DNA from: Verrucomicrobiales bacterium
Lineage (GTDB): Bacteria; Verrucomicrobiota; Verrucomicrobiia; Limisphaerales; UBA9464
Assembly (NCBI GenBank): GCA_005805505.1
Contig: SYMJ01000245.1
Span: forward strand, 1 to 55,790
Direction of reading: 5' to 3'
DNA length: 55,790 bases
How positions within the stretch are numbered: position 1 is the first letter of the stretch; each line of letters begins with the position of its first letter. Below are positions 7,943 to 16,588 of this stretch, piece by piece. The position numbers and the translations under genes are program-made. The notes beneath the pieces are model-generated. The model was given only the letters and a program-made list of their open reading frames with translations, was not told the origin of the DNA and did not search any database.

Positions 7943-10900
7943 TTATCGGAGAGTTGCGAGGTATTCGATGAGATCACGCAACTCGCGGGGAGTGAGTGCT
8001 GTTGCCAAGCCTTCTGGCATGGCACTGGGTCCGCGTTCCCGTCGGGCGATGTCTCCCAGGGGGATCTTTCGGACCATCAACGTGCCCTCGTCTGTCGTGG
8101 TTTCAATGGAGAGGAGTCCCTCCGACTCGCCTTTGACGGTGCCGCCGAACTGGGTTCCGTCCTGGAGGGTTAAGGCCACGGCCTCGAACTGCGGCGCGAT
8201 TTTTTGATTGGGCCAGACAATGCTTTCCAACAAGTACTCACGGCTTTGTCGGCCTCCGATGCCGTCCAGTTTGGGGCCTACTGTGCCCCCGTCGTTGGCG
8301 ATCTGATGGCAGCGAAGACACTGCGCTGTGGGGTGTTCCCGAAACACCTGTCGGCCTCGCGATGCGTCTCCCCCAAGCAAACTGACCCGGAAGGCGGCGA
8401 GGGAGTCAGTGAATCCCGGCTCGGCCGCTCTGGGCGGGAGGGCGTTGGAGAGAGAAGTCCGGGCCACCGCTTCCCGGAGATCCAGTTCGAGTTCTGGAGG
8501 GAGTTTTCCGATTTTCCAACGTTCGATGGCCTCACCCAACACCGGAAGTACGGACTCGTGATCGAGCGTGCCCAGCACTGTCAGGGCGATTTGCGCGGTC
8601 TTGAGGGAATTTCCCGAGGTGGCCCGCTGCACGAGATTCGAGAGCAGGGTCGTCGACTCGGCCCCGGCAGCGAGTCGGTCCAAGTAGGGCAGGGCCGCGG
8701 ATTGGAGTTCAGGGTCTTTGAGGGCGATGCGGAGCACGTCGTCGGCCTGACCAGCTCGTAGTTCGGCCAGGGTCTCCACGATGGCACGGCGGATTTTTAC
8801 AGGTGTCGAGGTTCGGAGGAATAGATCGAAGAGCGGCGTGCTTGCTTCTCGCGTCCGGAGTTTCAAGGCAGTGGCCACCACTGCCAATTGCACCTCCATC
8901 GACGAAGGACCACCCCCCAGACGCAGCCCGTATTCGTCGGGAGTTTCCGGGTTCATGATTTCTCCGGCCACCCGGAGGAAGGCCCGTTTGGCGGCTTCGG
9001 TGTTGCGTTTAAAGGTCTGAGCTTCGGCGAAGTCGAGTGAACGCCCTAGATCCGAGGGGAGTTGAGGCAAGGGCATCGCAGCCGTGCCCCGGCCGCTGGT
9101 GGCTTCGAGGGCGGCGGCCAGCAGCGGGTTCGATGGAGCGGGCGGTGCCTTCTTCGGAGTAGGTTGGACTGGAGATAGGGGTTCTTCCCCCCGGCTCTGC
9201 AGGGAGCCGGTGCCTGTTGGATTGCCTTCGACGGGGAACTTCAGCTCGAACGGAGCGGCCCCACCGAATGCAGGTCGCCACAAGCCCACCACCGGGTCCA
9301 ATGGAGGTGGCTGCCCCCAGTTGGCCAACGCCTCCAGAGCTCCGATGCGGGCGAAATTGGGCGCATCCCGGCGTTTGGCCAATTGAGCCAATTGCTGGGC
9401 ATGCTGCGGTGCACCCAAACGGAGGCAGCTTTGGATGACTCGCGTGAGCAGGTTCGTGGGGCAATCCACTCGTGTGATGAACTGGGCCAGTGCCGGCAGG
9501 CCTTCGACGCACGGGACGTCATAGAGCGTTCGGGCGGCGGCCGTGACCACCGCCGGATGACTGTCAGCAAGAAATCGAAGGAGGTCCTCCGAGGATTCTC
9601 CCGAGAAAGTTGGCTCTTCCTTACGGATCCAGCGGATCGCACCGACGGCCAGTTCCCGGATTCGCGGGTCGGGATCCGAGGCCGCCTCGGCCAGAGCACT
9701 TCGGGACTCGCCGCGCTCGGCGCGTTCATTGCGCAGGCAGCGTTCGGCCATGGATCTGAGGAAGAGGTCCGACCCACCATCCATGAGCACAGCCTGGCGG
9801 AAAGCCTTCCATGGAAATTGCAGAGAGAAATGCAGGCGCTGGGCACTGCCCGGGTCTGGACGGGTGGGACCCGCAGATTCGGCTTCGAATCGGTCCCGGC
9901 TGCGGTGGGAGCGGAGGACGCGCAATCCATCGATGGCCACTGCACGGCGACCCATCTCGGGCGAATCCAGCAAGGCGACCAGAGCCGGATGTGCAGCCAC
10001 GAGCCCGTTTTCTGCCAGCGTCTGGGCGGCACACCGTGCCAAGACGGTGTCCGTTCCGCTGAGGAGTGGAACCAGAGACTGTAAGGCGCGTGTCGTGGCC
10101 GATCCAGCATCCCGTCGTGCCAGTTGTCCCAAGGCCCAGACGGCGTGTCGGCGTGACAACGAGGTTCCCTCCTTCGCGGTTCGAACCAGCGGATCAAGGA
10201 CGGCGGTACCGCGTCGGGCCAGTTCCCATTGGGACTCCAGCCGGATCCGGCGGTCCGCATGGGCTAGCAATGCGACGACCTCCCCATCGGGTCGTTCGGA
10301 AAACCCCTCGGACAGGAGTCGGCGGACTTGGGCCACGAGGGTGGCTTCGGCTTCCGTCGGTGTTTGGGTCGGGGTGATCCGGTAAATCCGACCGCGTGGG
10401 GTTTGTCCCCAGCCGCTCACCCAGTCCAAGACATAGGCCGCTCCATCGGGACCGAAATCCACATCGGTCGGCCAGCAGTTCCAGAGGAATTTCTCCTTCC
10501 GATCCACGATGAAGCTCACGCCCGCAGGTTTCACGGTGTACGCCCAAACGCCTCCCGGAAAATCCGCGTGTAAGAAGGTTCCGGCCAGACGCTCTCCGAA
10601 ACCGGTTCCGGGGTAGAAAGCCAGTCCGCTGGGGCCCTGGCTGACGGTGCCGGCCAAGGGCAAGATTCCATCGCGTCCGCCCTTCCAGAGTTCTTCCTTC
10701 ACCCACTGGCCGAAGCCCTCCATGTGCTGGTAACTGGTCCGCCACCCATAATCTCCGCCTTCGACCAGGTGCAGTACACGGCAGGGATCCGCTCCGGCCG
10801 TATCGTTATCGACCGTCCAGAGGTTGCCTTCGTCGTCGAAGGCCAGTTCCTGGGGATTGCGCAGTCCTTGGCAGAAGACCTCCAGCAAACGGCCGTCGGG

Positions 10901-11656
10901 TTCGCAGCGGAGCACTCCGCCACAGTCTGGAAGGTGGATGCGCCGTCCTTCGCGGTTGGTCAGGCTCGCTCCCCGGTCTCCAAAGCTCATGTAGATGCGC
11001 CCGTCGGGTCCCTGGATTAGCCCATGCAGATCATGGCCGGAGACGCCGATGTGGACTCCGAAACCGCTGACCAAGGGGTTCATCCGTTGGGCATTGATCG
11101 GAGTGGCGGTGCGGGAAACGCTGGGGTAGGGCAATCGCCACAGGCTTGGAATATTAGCGAAATAAAGCCCATCTCGAGACGCCAGCACACCCGCTGCCGT
11201 CCCATCCACCGCATTCTGAAACCCCTGAGCAACAATGTCCGAGTGATCGGCCCGTCCATCCCCATCCCGATCGGCTAACCGTCGCACAACTTCGCTCTCC
11301 CGCGTCAAAACGCTCAGGTTGGTGGCAAAAGTATTGGTGAGGAAGGCACCCCGGTCGGCCACGCTCCGAAACGCCATGTCGGCCAAGAGCCAGTTGGTTT
11401 TTTGAGTGATGTCGAAGACACTGATGGCCCAACGGTCTGACTCGGCCAGATAGGCTTGTCCTTTGCCATCGAAGGCAAAAGCCACGCTGTTACTCAGTTG
11501 GGGTTCCGCGGCCCAGACATCGAGTCGGAGTCCGGAGCTGAGTTGAAATCGCTTGCTCCCCTCGGTCGCCTCGGACCAGGCCGGAGTGGGCGGGGCGCGC
11601 TGGGCCAAGAGGATTCCGGCAAGGCTTAGAAACAGGAAGCAGATGAGCCTTCGCAT
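7943..11656 (-). CDS. Exported PVC-type haem-binding protein: dehydrogenase-like propeller, HEAT repeats, cytochrome c domain
   Basis: A 1237-residue protein with a signal peptide (MRRLICFLFLSLAGILLAQ). Residues of about 30-430 form an NHL/sugar-dehydrogenase-like propeller of the kind annotated as membrane-bound dehydrogenase in PVC genomes (VSGHDLHGLIQGPDGRIY, GLRNPQELAFDDEGN, VDNDTAGADPCR). Residues of about 450-1080 are HEAT-like helical repeats (RRIRLESQWELARRG, DPDPRIRELAVGAIRWI). The C-terminus is the Pirellula/Verrucomicrobium-type haem-binding domain with one c-type haem motif, CLRCH, near residue 1113, followed by GPKLDGIGGRQSREYLLESI. It probably oxidises or binds an extracellular organic substrate and passes electrons through the haem, but neither substrate nor acceptor is known. 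It runs convergently to the metal ATPase and divergently from rlmI across a 150-bp AT-rich gap. The ATG start is well supported by the signal sequence. Confidence 0.9.
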   Translation of the reverse strand: MRRLICFLFLSLAGILLAQRAPPTPAWSEATEGSKRFQLSSGLRLDVWAAEPQLSNSVAFAFDGKGQAYLAESDRWAISVFDITQKTNWLLADMAFRSVADRGAFLTNTFATNLSVLTRESEVVRRLADRDGDGRADHSDIVAQGFQNAVDGTAAGVLASRDGLYFANIPSLWRLPYPSVSRTATPINAQRMNPLVSGFGVHIGVSGHDLHGLIQGPDGRIYMSFGDRGASLTNREGRRIHLPDCGGVLRCEPDGRLLEVFCQGLRNPQELAFDDEGNLWTVDNDTAGADPCRVLHLVEGGDYGWRTSYQHMEGFGQWVKEELWKGGRDGILPLAGTVSQGPSGLAFYPGTGFGERLAGTFLHADFPGGVWAYTVKPAGVSFIVDRKEKFLWNCWPTDVDFGPDGAAYVLDWVSGWGQTPRGRIYRITPTQTPTEAEATLVAQVRRLLSEGFSERPDGEVVALLAHADRRIRLESQWELARRGTAVLDPLVRTAKEGTSLSRRHAVWALGQLARRDAGSATTRALQSLVPLLSGTDTVLARCAAQTLAENGLVAAHPALVALLDSPEMGRRAVAIDGLRVLRSHRSRDRFEAESAGPTRPDPGSAQRLHFSLQFPWKAFRQAVLMDGGSDLFLRSMAERCLRNERAERGESRSALAEAASDPDPRIRELAVGAIRWIRKEEPTFSGESSEDLLRFLADSHPAVVTAAARTLYDVPCVEGLPALAQFITRVDCPTNLLTRVIQSCLRLGAPQHAQQLAQLAKRRDAPNFARIGALEALANWGQPPPLDPVVGLWRPAFGGAAPFELKFPVEGNPTGTGSLQSRGEEPLSPVQPTPKKAPPAPSNPLLAAALEATSGRGTAAMPLPQLPSDLGRSLDFAEAQTFKRNTEAAKRAFLRVAGEIMNPETPDEYGLRLGGGPSSMEVQLAVVATALKLRTREASTPLFDLFLRTSTPVKIRRAIVETLAELRAGQADDVLRIALKDPELQSAALPYLDRLAAGAESTTLLSNLVQRATSGNSLKTAQIALTVLGTLDHESVLPVLGEAIERWKIGKLPPELELDLREAVARTSLSNALPPRAAEPGFTDSLAAFRVSLLGGDASRGRQVFREHPTAQCLRCHQIANDGGTVGPKLDGIGGRQSREYLLESIVWPNQKIAPQFEAVALTLQDGTQFGGTVKGESEGLLSIETTTDEGTLMVRKIPLGDIARRERGPSAMPEGLATALTPRELRDLIEYLATLR

Positions 11657-11806
11657 GAGTAGAGCCTAGACGGAGGAGCCGATCCCAACGAAAGCCAAAA
11701 GCCGCAAAAAATAAATTCATGTGACAGGGGTGTTACAAAAAACTTTTCAGAATCTGAGGTTTGCGGTTTAATCTGTTTTCTGTGCTCTGCGCATTTGTAT
11801 ACAAAA

Positions 11807-13012
11807 ATGAAAACCTCTCTGATCACCTTGGTGGTGAAACCTGGTGAAGCCGATCGTCTCATTGCCGGACACCCTTGGGTTTACTCCAGCTCCATCCAAC
11901 GCAGTTCTGAACCCCCCACCGACGGTGATTTGGTGCAGTTAAAAGACCATCGCCATCGATTCCTGGGCGTTGGTTTCTACAACTCGCGCTCCAAGATCCA
12001 GGTGCGAATGCTCTCGACCGAACGGGTCGAGGTGAACTGCGAATTCTTCGTGGAACGAATCCGGGCCGCGTTGGCGGTCCGCAAGCGTCACATGCCCGAT
12101 GCCACCTCCTTTCGCGTGGTGAGTGCCGAGGCGGACCAGCTGTCCGGACTGATCATCGACAAATACGGTGATGTGGTGGTCCTCCAGATCAGTTCGCTGG
12201 GCATGGAAAAGCACAAGGCGGACATCGTAAAGGCTATCCAAAAAGTGCTTCAGCCAAGGTCGGTGTACGAGCGCAACGAGATCGCTTCTCGGCAGTTTGA
12301 GGGATTGCCTCCGTTGTCGGGCCTCCTGGCCGGAGAGCCGGTCGAGACAGTGGATGTCACCATCAATGGACTGAAGTTCACTGTCGATTTGCGTGCGGGA
12401 CACAAGACCGGCATGTATTTGGATCAACAGGTCAATCAGGCCCGCGTTGGAGCCATTGCCAAGGATGCTGTGGTCCTAGATTGCTTCACTTTCTTGGGCG
12501 GATTTGCCCTGCACTGTGCTCGTGGGGGAGCTCGCCAAGTCATCGCGTTGGATCAGAGCGAAGATGCCGTTCAGGCCGCCCGCATCAATGCCGAGCGGAA
12601 CCGATTCTCGGGCAACACCCAGTTCGAGGTGTGCAACGTCTTCGATTGGCTGAAGGCCAAAACAGCCACCGGCCCCAATGAACGATTGGTCCCGATGTTT
12701 GACCTCATCATTCTTGATCCTCCGAGCTTTACCCGTAATCGGGCCTCGGTGCCCGACGCCTTGCGTGGATACAAGGAGATCCATGTGCGTGCGCTGAAAC
12801 TGCTCAAGCCCGGAGGCACGCTGGCGACCTTCTGCTGTTCGCACCACGTCGACGGCCGCCTCTTCGAGGATGTGGCTCTGAGCGCGGCCTACGACCAGCG
12901 CAAGCTCCTGCGTCGAGTTGCGACCTACTCGCAGGCTCCGGATCATCCGATCCTGCCGAGCATTCCGGAGACCGAGTACCTCAAGGGAGCGGCCTACGAG
13001 TTAGTGCGCTGA
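11807..13012 (+). CDS. rlmI: Class I SAM-dependent rRNA methyltransferase, RlmI family
   Basis: About 401 residues with an N-terminal PUA-like RNA-binding domain (VKPGEADRLIAGHPWVYSSS) and a C-terminal Rossmann methyltransferase. SAM motif I is LDCFTFLGGFALHCARGGA followed by the acidic VIALDQSEDAVQAA; the catalytic motif is FDLIILDPPSF; the late CCSHHVD motif supplies the cysteine typical of m5C enzymes. RlmI methylates one cytosine (C1962 in E. coli) of 23S rRNA. Length is close to the 396-residue E. coli enzyme. ATG 11807 is chosen because family members begin close to the PUA strand; a TTG at 11795 would add four residues. It is divergent from the giant haem protein and followed 55 bases later by a lipoprotein gene. 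Related RlmI-like paralogues cannot be excluded. Confidence 0.9.
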   Translation: MKTSLITLVVKPGEADRLIAGHPWVYSSSIQRSSEPPTDGDLVQLKDHRHRFLGVGFYNSRSKIQVRMLSTERVEVNCEFFVERIRAALAVRKRHMPDATSFRVVSAEADQLSGLIIDKYGDVVVLQISSLGMEKHKADIVKAIQKVLQPRSVYERNEIASRQFEGLPPLSGLLAGEPVETVDVTINGLKFTVDLRAGHKTGMYLDQQVNQARVGAIAKDAVVLDCFTFLGGFALHCARGGARQVIALDQSEDAVQAARINAERNRFSGNTQFEVCNVFDWLKAKTATGPNERLVPMFDLIILDPPSFTRNRASVPDALRGYKEIHVRALKLLKPGGTLATFCCSHHVDGRLFEDVALSAAYDQRKLLRRVATYSQAPDHPILPSIPETEYLKGAAYELVR

Positions 13013-13016
13013 ATCG

Positions 13017-13046
13017 ACGCGAAACCCGATGGGTTGCGTTTAATCT
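13017..13046 (+). terminator. Possible intrinsic terminator after rlmI
   Basis: An imperfect hairpin (ACGC, two-base bulge, AACCC; loop GAT; GGGTTGCGT) is followed by a short T-rich stretch. It lies a few bases after the rlmI stop codon and before the lipoprotein gene. The T-run is only three bases, so support is weak. Confidence 0.28.
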
Positions 13047-13067
13047 CAGGCAGAGCAGGTTGACCCC

Positions 13068-13658
13068 ATGAAGTGGGTCTTCCTGATTTGCCTGTGTGGA
13101 TTATTTTTGGTGATCGGATTGGGTTGCTCGGGCGTGCCTCGAGTGACCGACAGTGCTGCTGGCTTCCGGGCCGTGCGGGCCGAAATGGAGGCACGCCCCA
13201 CGGTGGTGGTCGGATCTCCTGCGGAACGGCAAGGGATCGATCGGCTCAAGCTCTTCTTATCGCGCATCGATGCCGAATCGGTGCGCAGCCAGACCCTAAC
13301 TATCTACGCTCCAGACGCCTACCTCAACGACACCTTGGTGAGCCGGCGAGGTGCCACCAACATCCAGACTTATTTCCAGGCGACCGTGGAGGCCGCCGAG
13401 AGCATCACGGCCAATATCGAAGATGTGAGCCGCTCGGCCGACGGTTTCTATTACGTGCGCTGGACCATGGATGTTCGGATGAAGAAGGTCGCAGCGGGCG
13501 AAACGATCCGCACCTTAGGCATCACCTTGGTTCGCTTCGATGATCAGGGCCGAGTTCTCATCCACCAAGATTACTGGGACAGTGCTGCCGGACTTTGGGA
13601 TCATGTTCCGGGGATCGGCCGCGGGATCCGTTGGATCAAGGGCCGCCTCGAACAATAA
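13068..13658 (+). CDS. Lipoprotein with NTF2/SnoaL-like fold
   Basis: A 196-residue protein with a lipoprotein signal: a hydrophobic helix (VFLICLCGLFLVIGLG) ending in a lipobox LGCS with Cys20 as the likely lipidation site. After about 50 residues the sequence resembles NTF2-like/SnoaL-like domains: RLKLFLSRIDAESV, YAPDAYLNDTLVSRRGATNI, YYVRWTMDVRMKKV and HQDYWDSAAGLWDHVPGIG. That fold is used by small enzymes and binding proteins alike; the final YWDSAAGLWDHVP segment is typical of family members annotated only as nuclear transport factor 2 family protein. The ligand is unknown. It sits 48 bases before an ABC ATPase gene on the same strand, so the two could be cotranscribed. Lipidation at an outer-membrane or periplasmic face is inferred from the lipobox. 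Confidence 0.8.
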   Translation: MKWVFLICLCGLFLVIGLGCSGVPRVTDSAAGFRAVRAEMEARPTVVVGSPAERQGIDRLKLFLSRIDAESVRSQTLTIYAPDAYLNDTLVSRRGATNIQTYFQATVEAAESITANIEDVSRSADGFYYVRWTMDVRMKKVAAGETIRTLGITLVRFDDQGRVLIHQDYWDSAAGLWDHVPGIGRGIRWIKGRLEQ

Positions 13659-13706
13659 AAATTCCTGACGAGCATTCTCTGGCGGGTGAGGCACCAACGG
13701 CTCGCC

Positions 13707-14417
13707 ATGAAATCGTCCCTCTGCTTCGCTCACCGCGTGACCGAGCCCATTCTCGAAGTTCTTAACCTGAGCAAGGTTCACCCGACCAGTGACGGCGGTC
13801 GATTGACCGTGCTCGACCAGGTGGATCTGCGCCTGTTGCCGGGCCAGACGTGTGCCATCGTTGGCCCCAGCGGTTCTGGGAAGACCACCTTGTTGGGATT
13901 GTGCGCAGGCCTCGACTCTCCTACCGGCGGTGTGGTGCGGTTGGCAGGTCACGATTTGGGGGCGCTCGACGAAGATGGCCGCGCTCGTATCCGCAATGAG
14001 TATGTCGGTTTCGTCTTCCAGAATTTTCAACTCCTACCGACCTTCACCGCGCTCGAGAACGTTCTGGTTCCTGCCGAATTGAAGGGCACTTCCGGGGCTG
14101 AGGAACGCGCTCGCGAGTTGCTGGGATGGGTCGGACTGTCGGAGCGACTCCACCATTATCCGGCGCAACTGTCGGGGGGCGAGCAACAGCGGGTGGCATT
14201 GGCCCGTGCGTTCATCAACGAGCCCCGCATTTTGTTCGCCGATGAGCCTACCGGCAATTTGGACCCGGCCACAGCCGTGAAGGTCACGGAGCTCTTGTTT
14301 GAACTCAATGCCCGGGCCGGCACCGCATTGGTCCTGGTGACGCACGATCGAGACTTAGCCGCCCGGACCGGTTCGGTTCTTCAGCTGCGGGGCGGACGTC
14401 CGGTGATGGGCGATTAA
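13707..14417 (+). CDS. ABC transporter ATP-binding protein, LolD/MacB-type
   Basis: About 236 residues with the full ATPase set: Walker A GPSGSGKTT, the Q-loop in FVFQNFQLLPTFTALEN, the signature LSGGEQQRVALARA, Walker B ILFADEPTGNLD and the H-loop VTHDRDLA. The FQLLPTFTALENV and DEPTGNLD patterns place it in the LolD/MacB/FtsE-like group that energises lipoprotein release, peptide export or efflux. No FtsX-like permease is adjacent, so the partner must be encoded elsewhere. The start is uncertain: GTG 13686, ATG 13707 and GTG 13737 (VTEPILEVLNLSK) are all in frame, and the last would give the most typical N-terminus. The preceding lipoprotein gene may belong to the same unit, which would suit a lipoprotein-handling role, but that is a guess. 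Confidence 0.88.
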   Translation: MKSSLCFAHRVTEPILEVLNLSKVHPTSDGGRLTVLDQVDLRLLPGQTCAIVGPSGSGKTTLLGLCAGLDSPTGGVVRLAGHDLGALDEDGRARIRNEYVGFVFQNFQLLPTFTALENVLVPAELKGTSGAEERARELLGWVGLSERLHHYPAQLSGGEQQRVALARAFINEPRILFADEPTGNLDPATAVKVTELLFELNARAGTALVLVTHDRDLAARTGSVLQLRGGRPVMGD

Positions 14418-14527
14418 AAAGTCGGCAGCGAGATGCTTGAGCGGCAACGCCGCGGCGGGGCTTTTTCTCTCATGCTCCTTGACGGTCCGCGCTGGCCGCG
14501 GATCCGCGATGGGCCGATACTCCACCC

Positions 14528-15661
14528 ATGGACCCGGCTTCTGATCCCTTCATTGAGGCGCGCCGTAAGGACGGCGTTCTCCCCTGCAACTTCCAGGGCG
14601 AGACCCTGCCCATGATTCTTCGGCACGAAGAGGTGCGGAAGGCGGCCCGCGACTGGAAGACCTACAGCTCGGATGCGCCCTTCCGCGTCCCGATTCCCTC
14701 CGAGGAAGATGTGCGCACCATGCGGCAATTGCCCGTGGAGACAGACCCTCCGGACCACACCGATTATCGCCGGATCGTTGAGCCGTTTTTTCAACGCGCC
14801 AAGGACCCTCAGATGATGGCGCAGGTTGAGGCGCTCATGGACGGAATGCTGCAGGAAGCCATGCGGCACGACTCCATCGAAGTGGTGCGGGAGTTCGCCT
14901 TACCGATCCAATCGCGGGCCATGACTTACTTGCTCAACGTCCCCGAGTCCGAGGCTGACCTGTGGATTGGTTGGGGCATTCACGTGTTCCGGGACGGAGG
15001 TTCCAAGGGGATGTCGCTGGAAGCTTATTTGCACCAGCAGTTGGATCGCGGTGCGGCCCAACCGGGAGGTGATTTCTTTAGTGCGCTGGCCCATGCCACC
15101 TTCCGAGGGCGCCCATTGACCCGGAAAGAGATGATGGGCTTCGGCAACCTCACGTTTGCAGGAGGCCGCGATACCGTGATTCACACCCTCTCCTCAGTTC
15201 TTGGCTACCTGGCCGGGCACCCGGAGGCGCTGGAGTTTCTGCGCCAAGATCCATCCCGGGTTGTCCATGCGACCGAGGAGTTTTTTCGGGTGGTGACACC
15301 GCTCACTCACATCGGCCGTGTGTGCCCGGTGGAATCCCAGGTGGAGGGCATGACCGTTCCAGCGGGCGGGCGTGTCTCCCTATGTTGGGCCTCCGCCAAT
15401 CAAGATGAAGCCGTCTTCGAGAACCCCTCCGAGGTGAGACTCGACCGAAAGCCCAACCCGCACATGGCCTTCGGCTTCGGTGCGCACCTGTGCCTGGGCG
15501 CGGCCCATGCCCGATTGCTTGTTCGGACCCTGTTGCTGAAGTGCATCGATTGGGTGGGCCAAATCACCGTGCTGTCGGCGCAGGAACGTGTGGAGCGCGA
15601 ACAGGCCTACCAGCGGGTGATGGGCTACGAATCACTGGTGGTGCGTATTGCGCCTCGATAG
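14528..15661 (+). CDS. Cytochrome P450 (bacterial soluble class)
   Basis: A 377-residue P450 with all core motifs: the I-helix oxygen-activation sequence AGGRDT (about residues 211-216), the K-helix ExxR in EEFFR (about 250) and the haem-ligand loop FGFGAHLCLGA with the proximal cysteine near residue 321. It lacks a membrane anchor, as is usual for bacterial class I enzymes that take electrons from ferredoxin or flavodoxin; no reductase or ferredoxin gene is next to it. The sequence before the I-helix (DPPDHTDYRRIVEPFF) is a typical C-helix region. The substrate cannot be inferred. It follows the ABC ATPase by 110 bases and is convergent with the next gene. Confidence 0.93.
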   Translation: MDPASDPFIEARRKDGVLPCNFQGETLPMILRHEEVRKAARDWKTYSSDAPFRVPIPSEEDVRTMRQLPVETDPPDHTDYRRIVEPFFQRAKDPQMMAQVEALMDGMLQEAMRHDSIEVVREFALPIQSRAMTYLLNVPESEADLWIGWGIHVFRDGGSKGMSLEAYLHQQLDRGAAQPGGDFFSALAHATFRGRPLTRKEMMGFGNLTFAGGRDTVIHTLSSVLGYLAGHPEALEFLRQDPSRVVHATEEFFRVVTPLTHIGRVCPVESQVEGMTVPAGGRVSLCWASANQDEAVFENPSEVRLDRKPNPHMAFGFGAHLCLGAAHARLLVRTLLLKCIDWVGQITVLSAQERVEREQAYQRVMGYESLVVRIAPR

Positions 15662-15699
15662 CGCTCTTTGGTGCGGGTCCAGCGGAACTTGAGCCGTTC

Positions 15700-16392
15700 T
15701 CAGTGAGAGCGTGGGCGTCGCACGACCAGGGTCGGTGGGTCCACGTGCTTGGCGATCATGTTCCGCGGCAAAATGCCCCGCCAAGATACGTTGGGATAGA
15801 CGATGGAATCCCGTCCGATAATGGATCCCGGATTAAGGACCGCATTGCACCCAATCTCGGCCTTGTCGCCGATCAACCCGCCGAACTTCCGGAGACCGGT
15901 GTCAATGGGGGTACCGTCGAAATTTACCCAGACGTTCTGATTGTCGAGTTTCACATTCGACAGGATGGAGCCCGCGCCGAGGTGCGCTTTGTGGCCGAGG
16001 ATCGAATCGCCAACATAGTTGAAGTGGGGCACCTGGCATTGGTTGAAGAGCACGCAGTGCTTCAACTCCACGGAATTGCCCACCACACAACCATCACCCA
16101 CGAGGACGTTTTCGCGGATGTAGGCCCCGTGCCGGATCCGGCACCCAGCGCCGATGATGGCCGGGCCGATGATCATCGCCCCCGGCTCCACGATCGTACC
16201 GGCACCGATGAACACCTGAGGTCCTACATGAGCTGCCGTGTGAACCTCGGCCCCGGTGGACCCGGGCTTCAGGTTTTGGGTCAGGTAACCCGCCAGCCGT
16301 TTGAGGGCGTCCCACGGGTATTGGACCCCATCAAACAGAGCACCGTGCGTGGTCTGGTTCAGGTCAAACAGGTCATCCACAGCGTAGGTCAT
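15700..16392 (-). CDS. Left-handed beta-helix (hexapeptide) protein, GlmU/sugar-nucleotidyltransferase-like
   Basis: A 230-residue protein made largely of hexapeptide repeats: VGPQVFIGAGTIVEPGAMII, IGAGCRIRHGAYIRENVLVG, VGDSILGHKAHLGAGS and GDKAEIGCNAVLNPGSIIG. It corresponds to the C-terminal acyltransferase-like part of GlmU-type UDP-sugar pyrophosphorylases; the segment HFNYVGDSILG matches the GlmU region carrying the catalytic histidine. The N-terminal pyrophosphorylase domain is absent, replaced by about 45 residues (MTYAVDDLFDLNQ) that are common to stand-alone homologues. It probably acts in sugar-nucleotide or envelope polysaccharide synthesis, as an acetyltransferase or non-catalytic subunit. 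It is convergent with the P450 gene and divergent from an exported-protein gene. Confidence 0.82.
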   Translation of the reverse strand: MTYAVDDLFDLNQTTHGALFDGVQYPWDALKRLAGYLTQNLKPGSTGAEVHTAAHVGPQVFIGAGTIVEPGAMIIGPAIIGAGCRIRHGAYIRENVLVGDGCVVGNSVELKHCVLFNQCQVPHFNYVGDSILGHKAHLGAGSILSNVKLDNQNVWVNFDGTPIDTGLRKFGGLIGDKAEIGCNAVLNPGSIIGRDSIVYPNVSWRGILPRNMIAKHVDPPTLVVRRPRSH

Positions 16393-16588
16393 TGGGTTTG
16401 TAGGCTAAAATGAGGGTACCTAGGGTCAAGCCATCGCCCGGAATCTTGCAGACCGGGAGTTCACCGGAAATTGTCTAACCAGGGACAAAAGGATGCTGCT
16501 CGAAGCGGCGAAGGGCGAGTCATCAACGGTATTTTGTTGAAGGACCAGACTTGCCTGCGGTGGCCTCTCGGCCACGTTTAGGCATCCG

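Noticed and set aside
14441-14466. Hairpin GCGGC/GCCGC followed by TTTTT after the ABC ATPase gene
   Set aside because: Eight bases separate the stem from the T-run and the stem is only five pairs; too weak to call a terminator.
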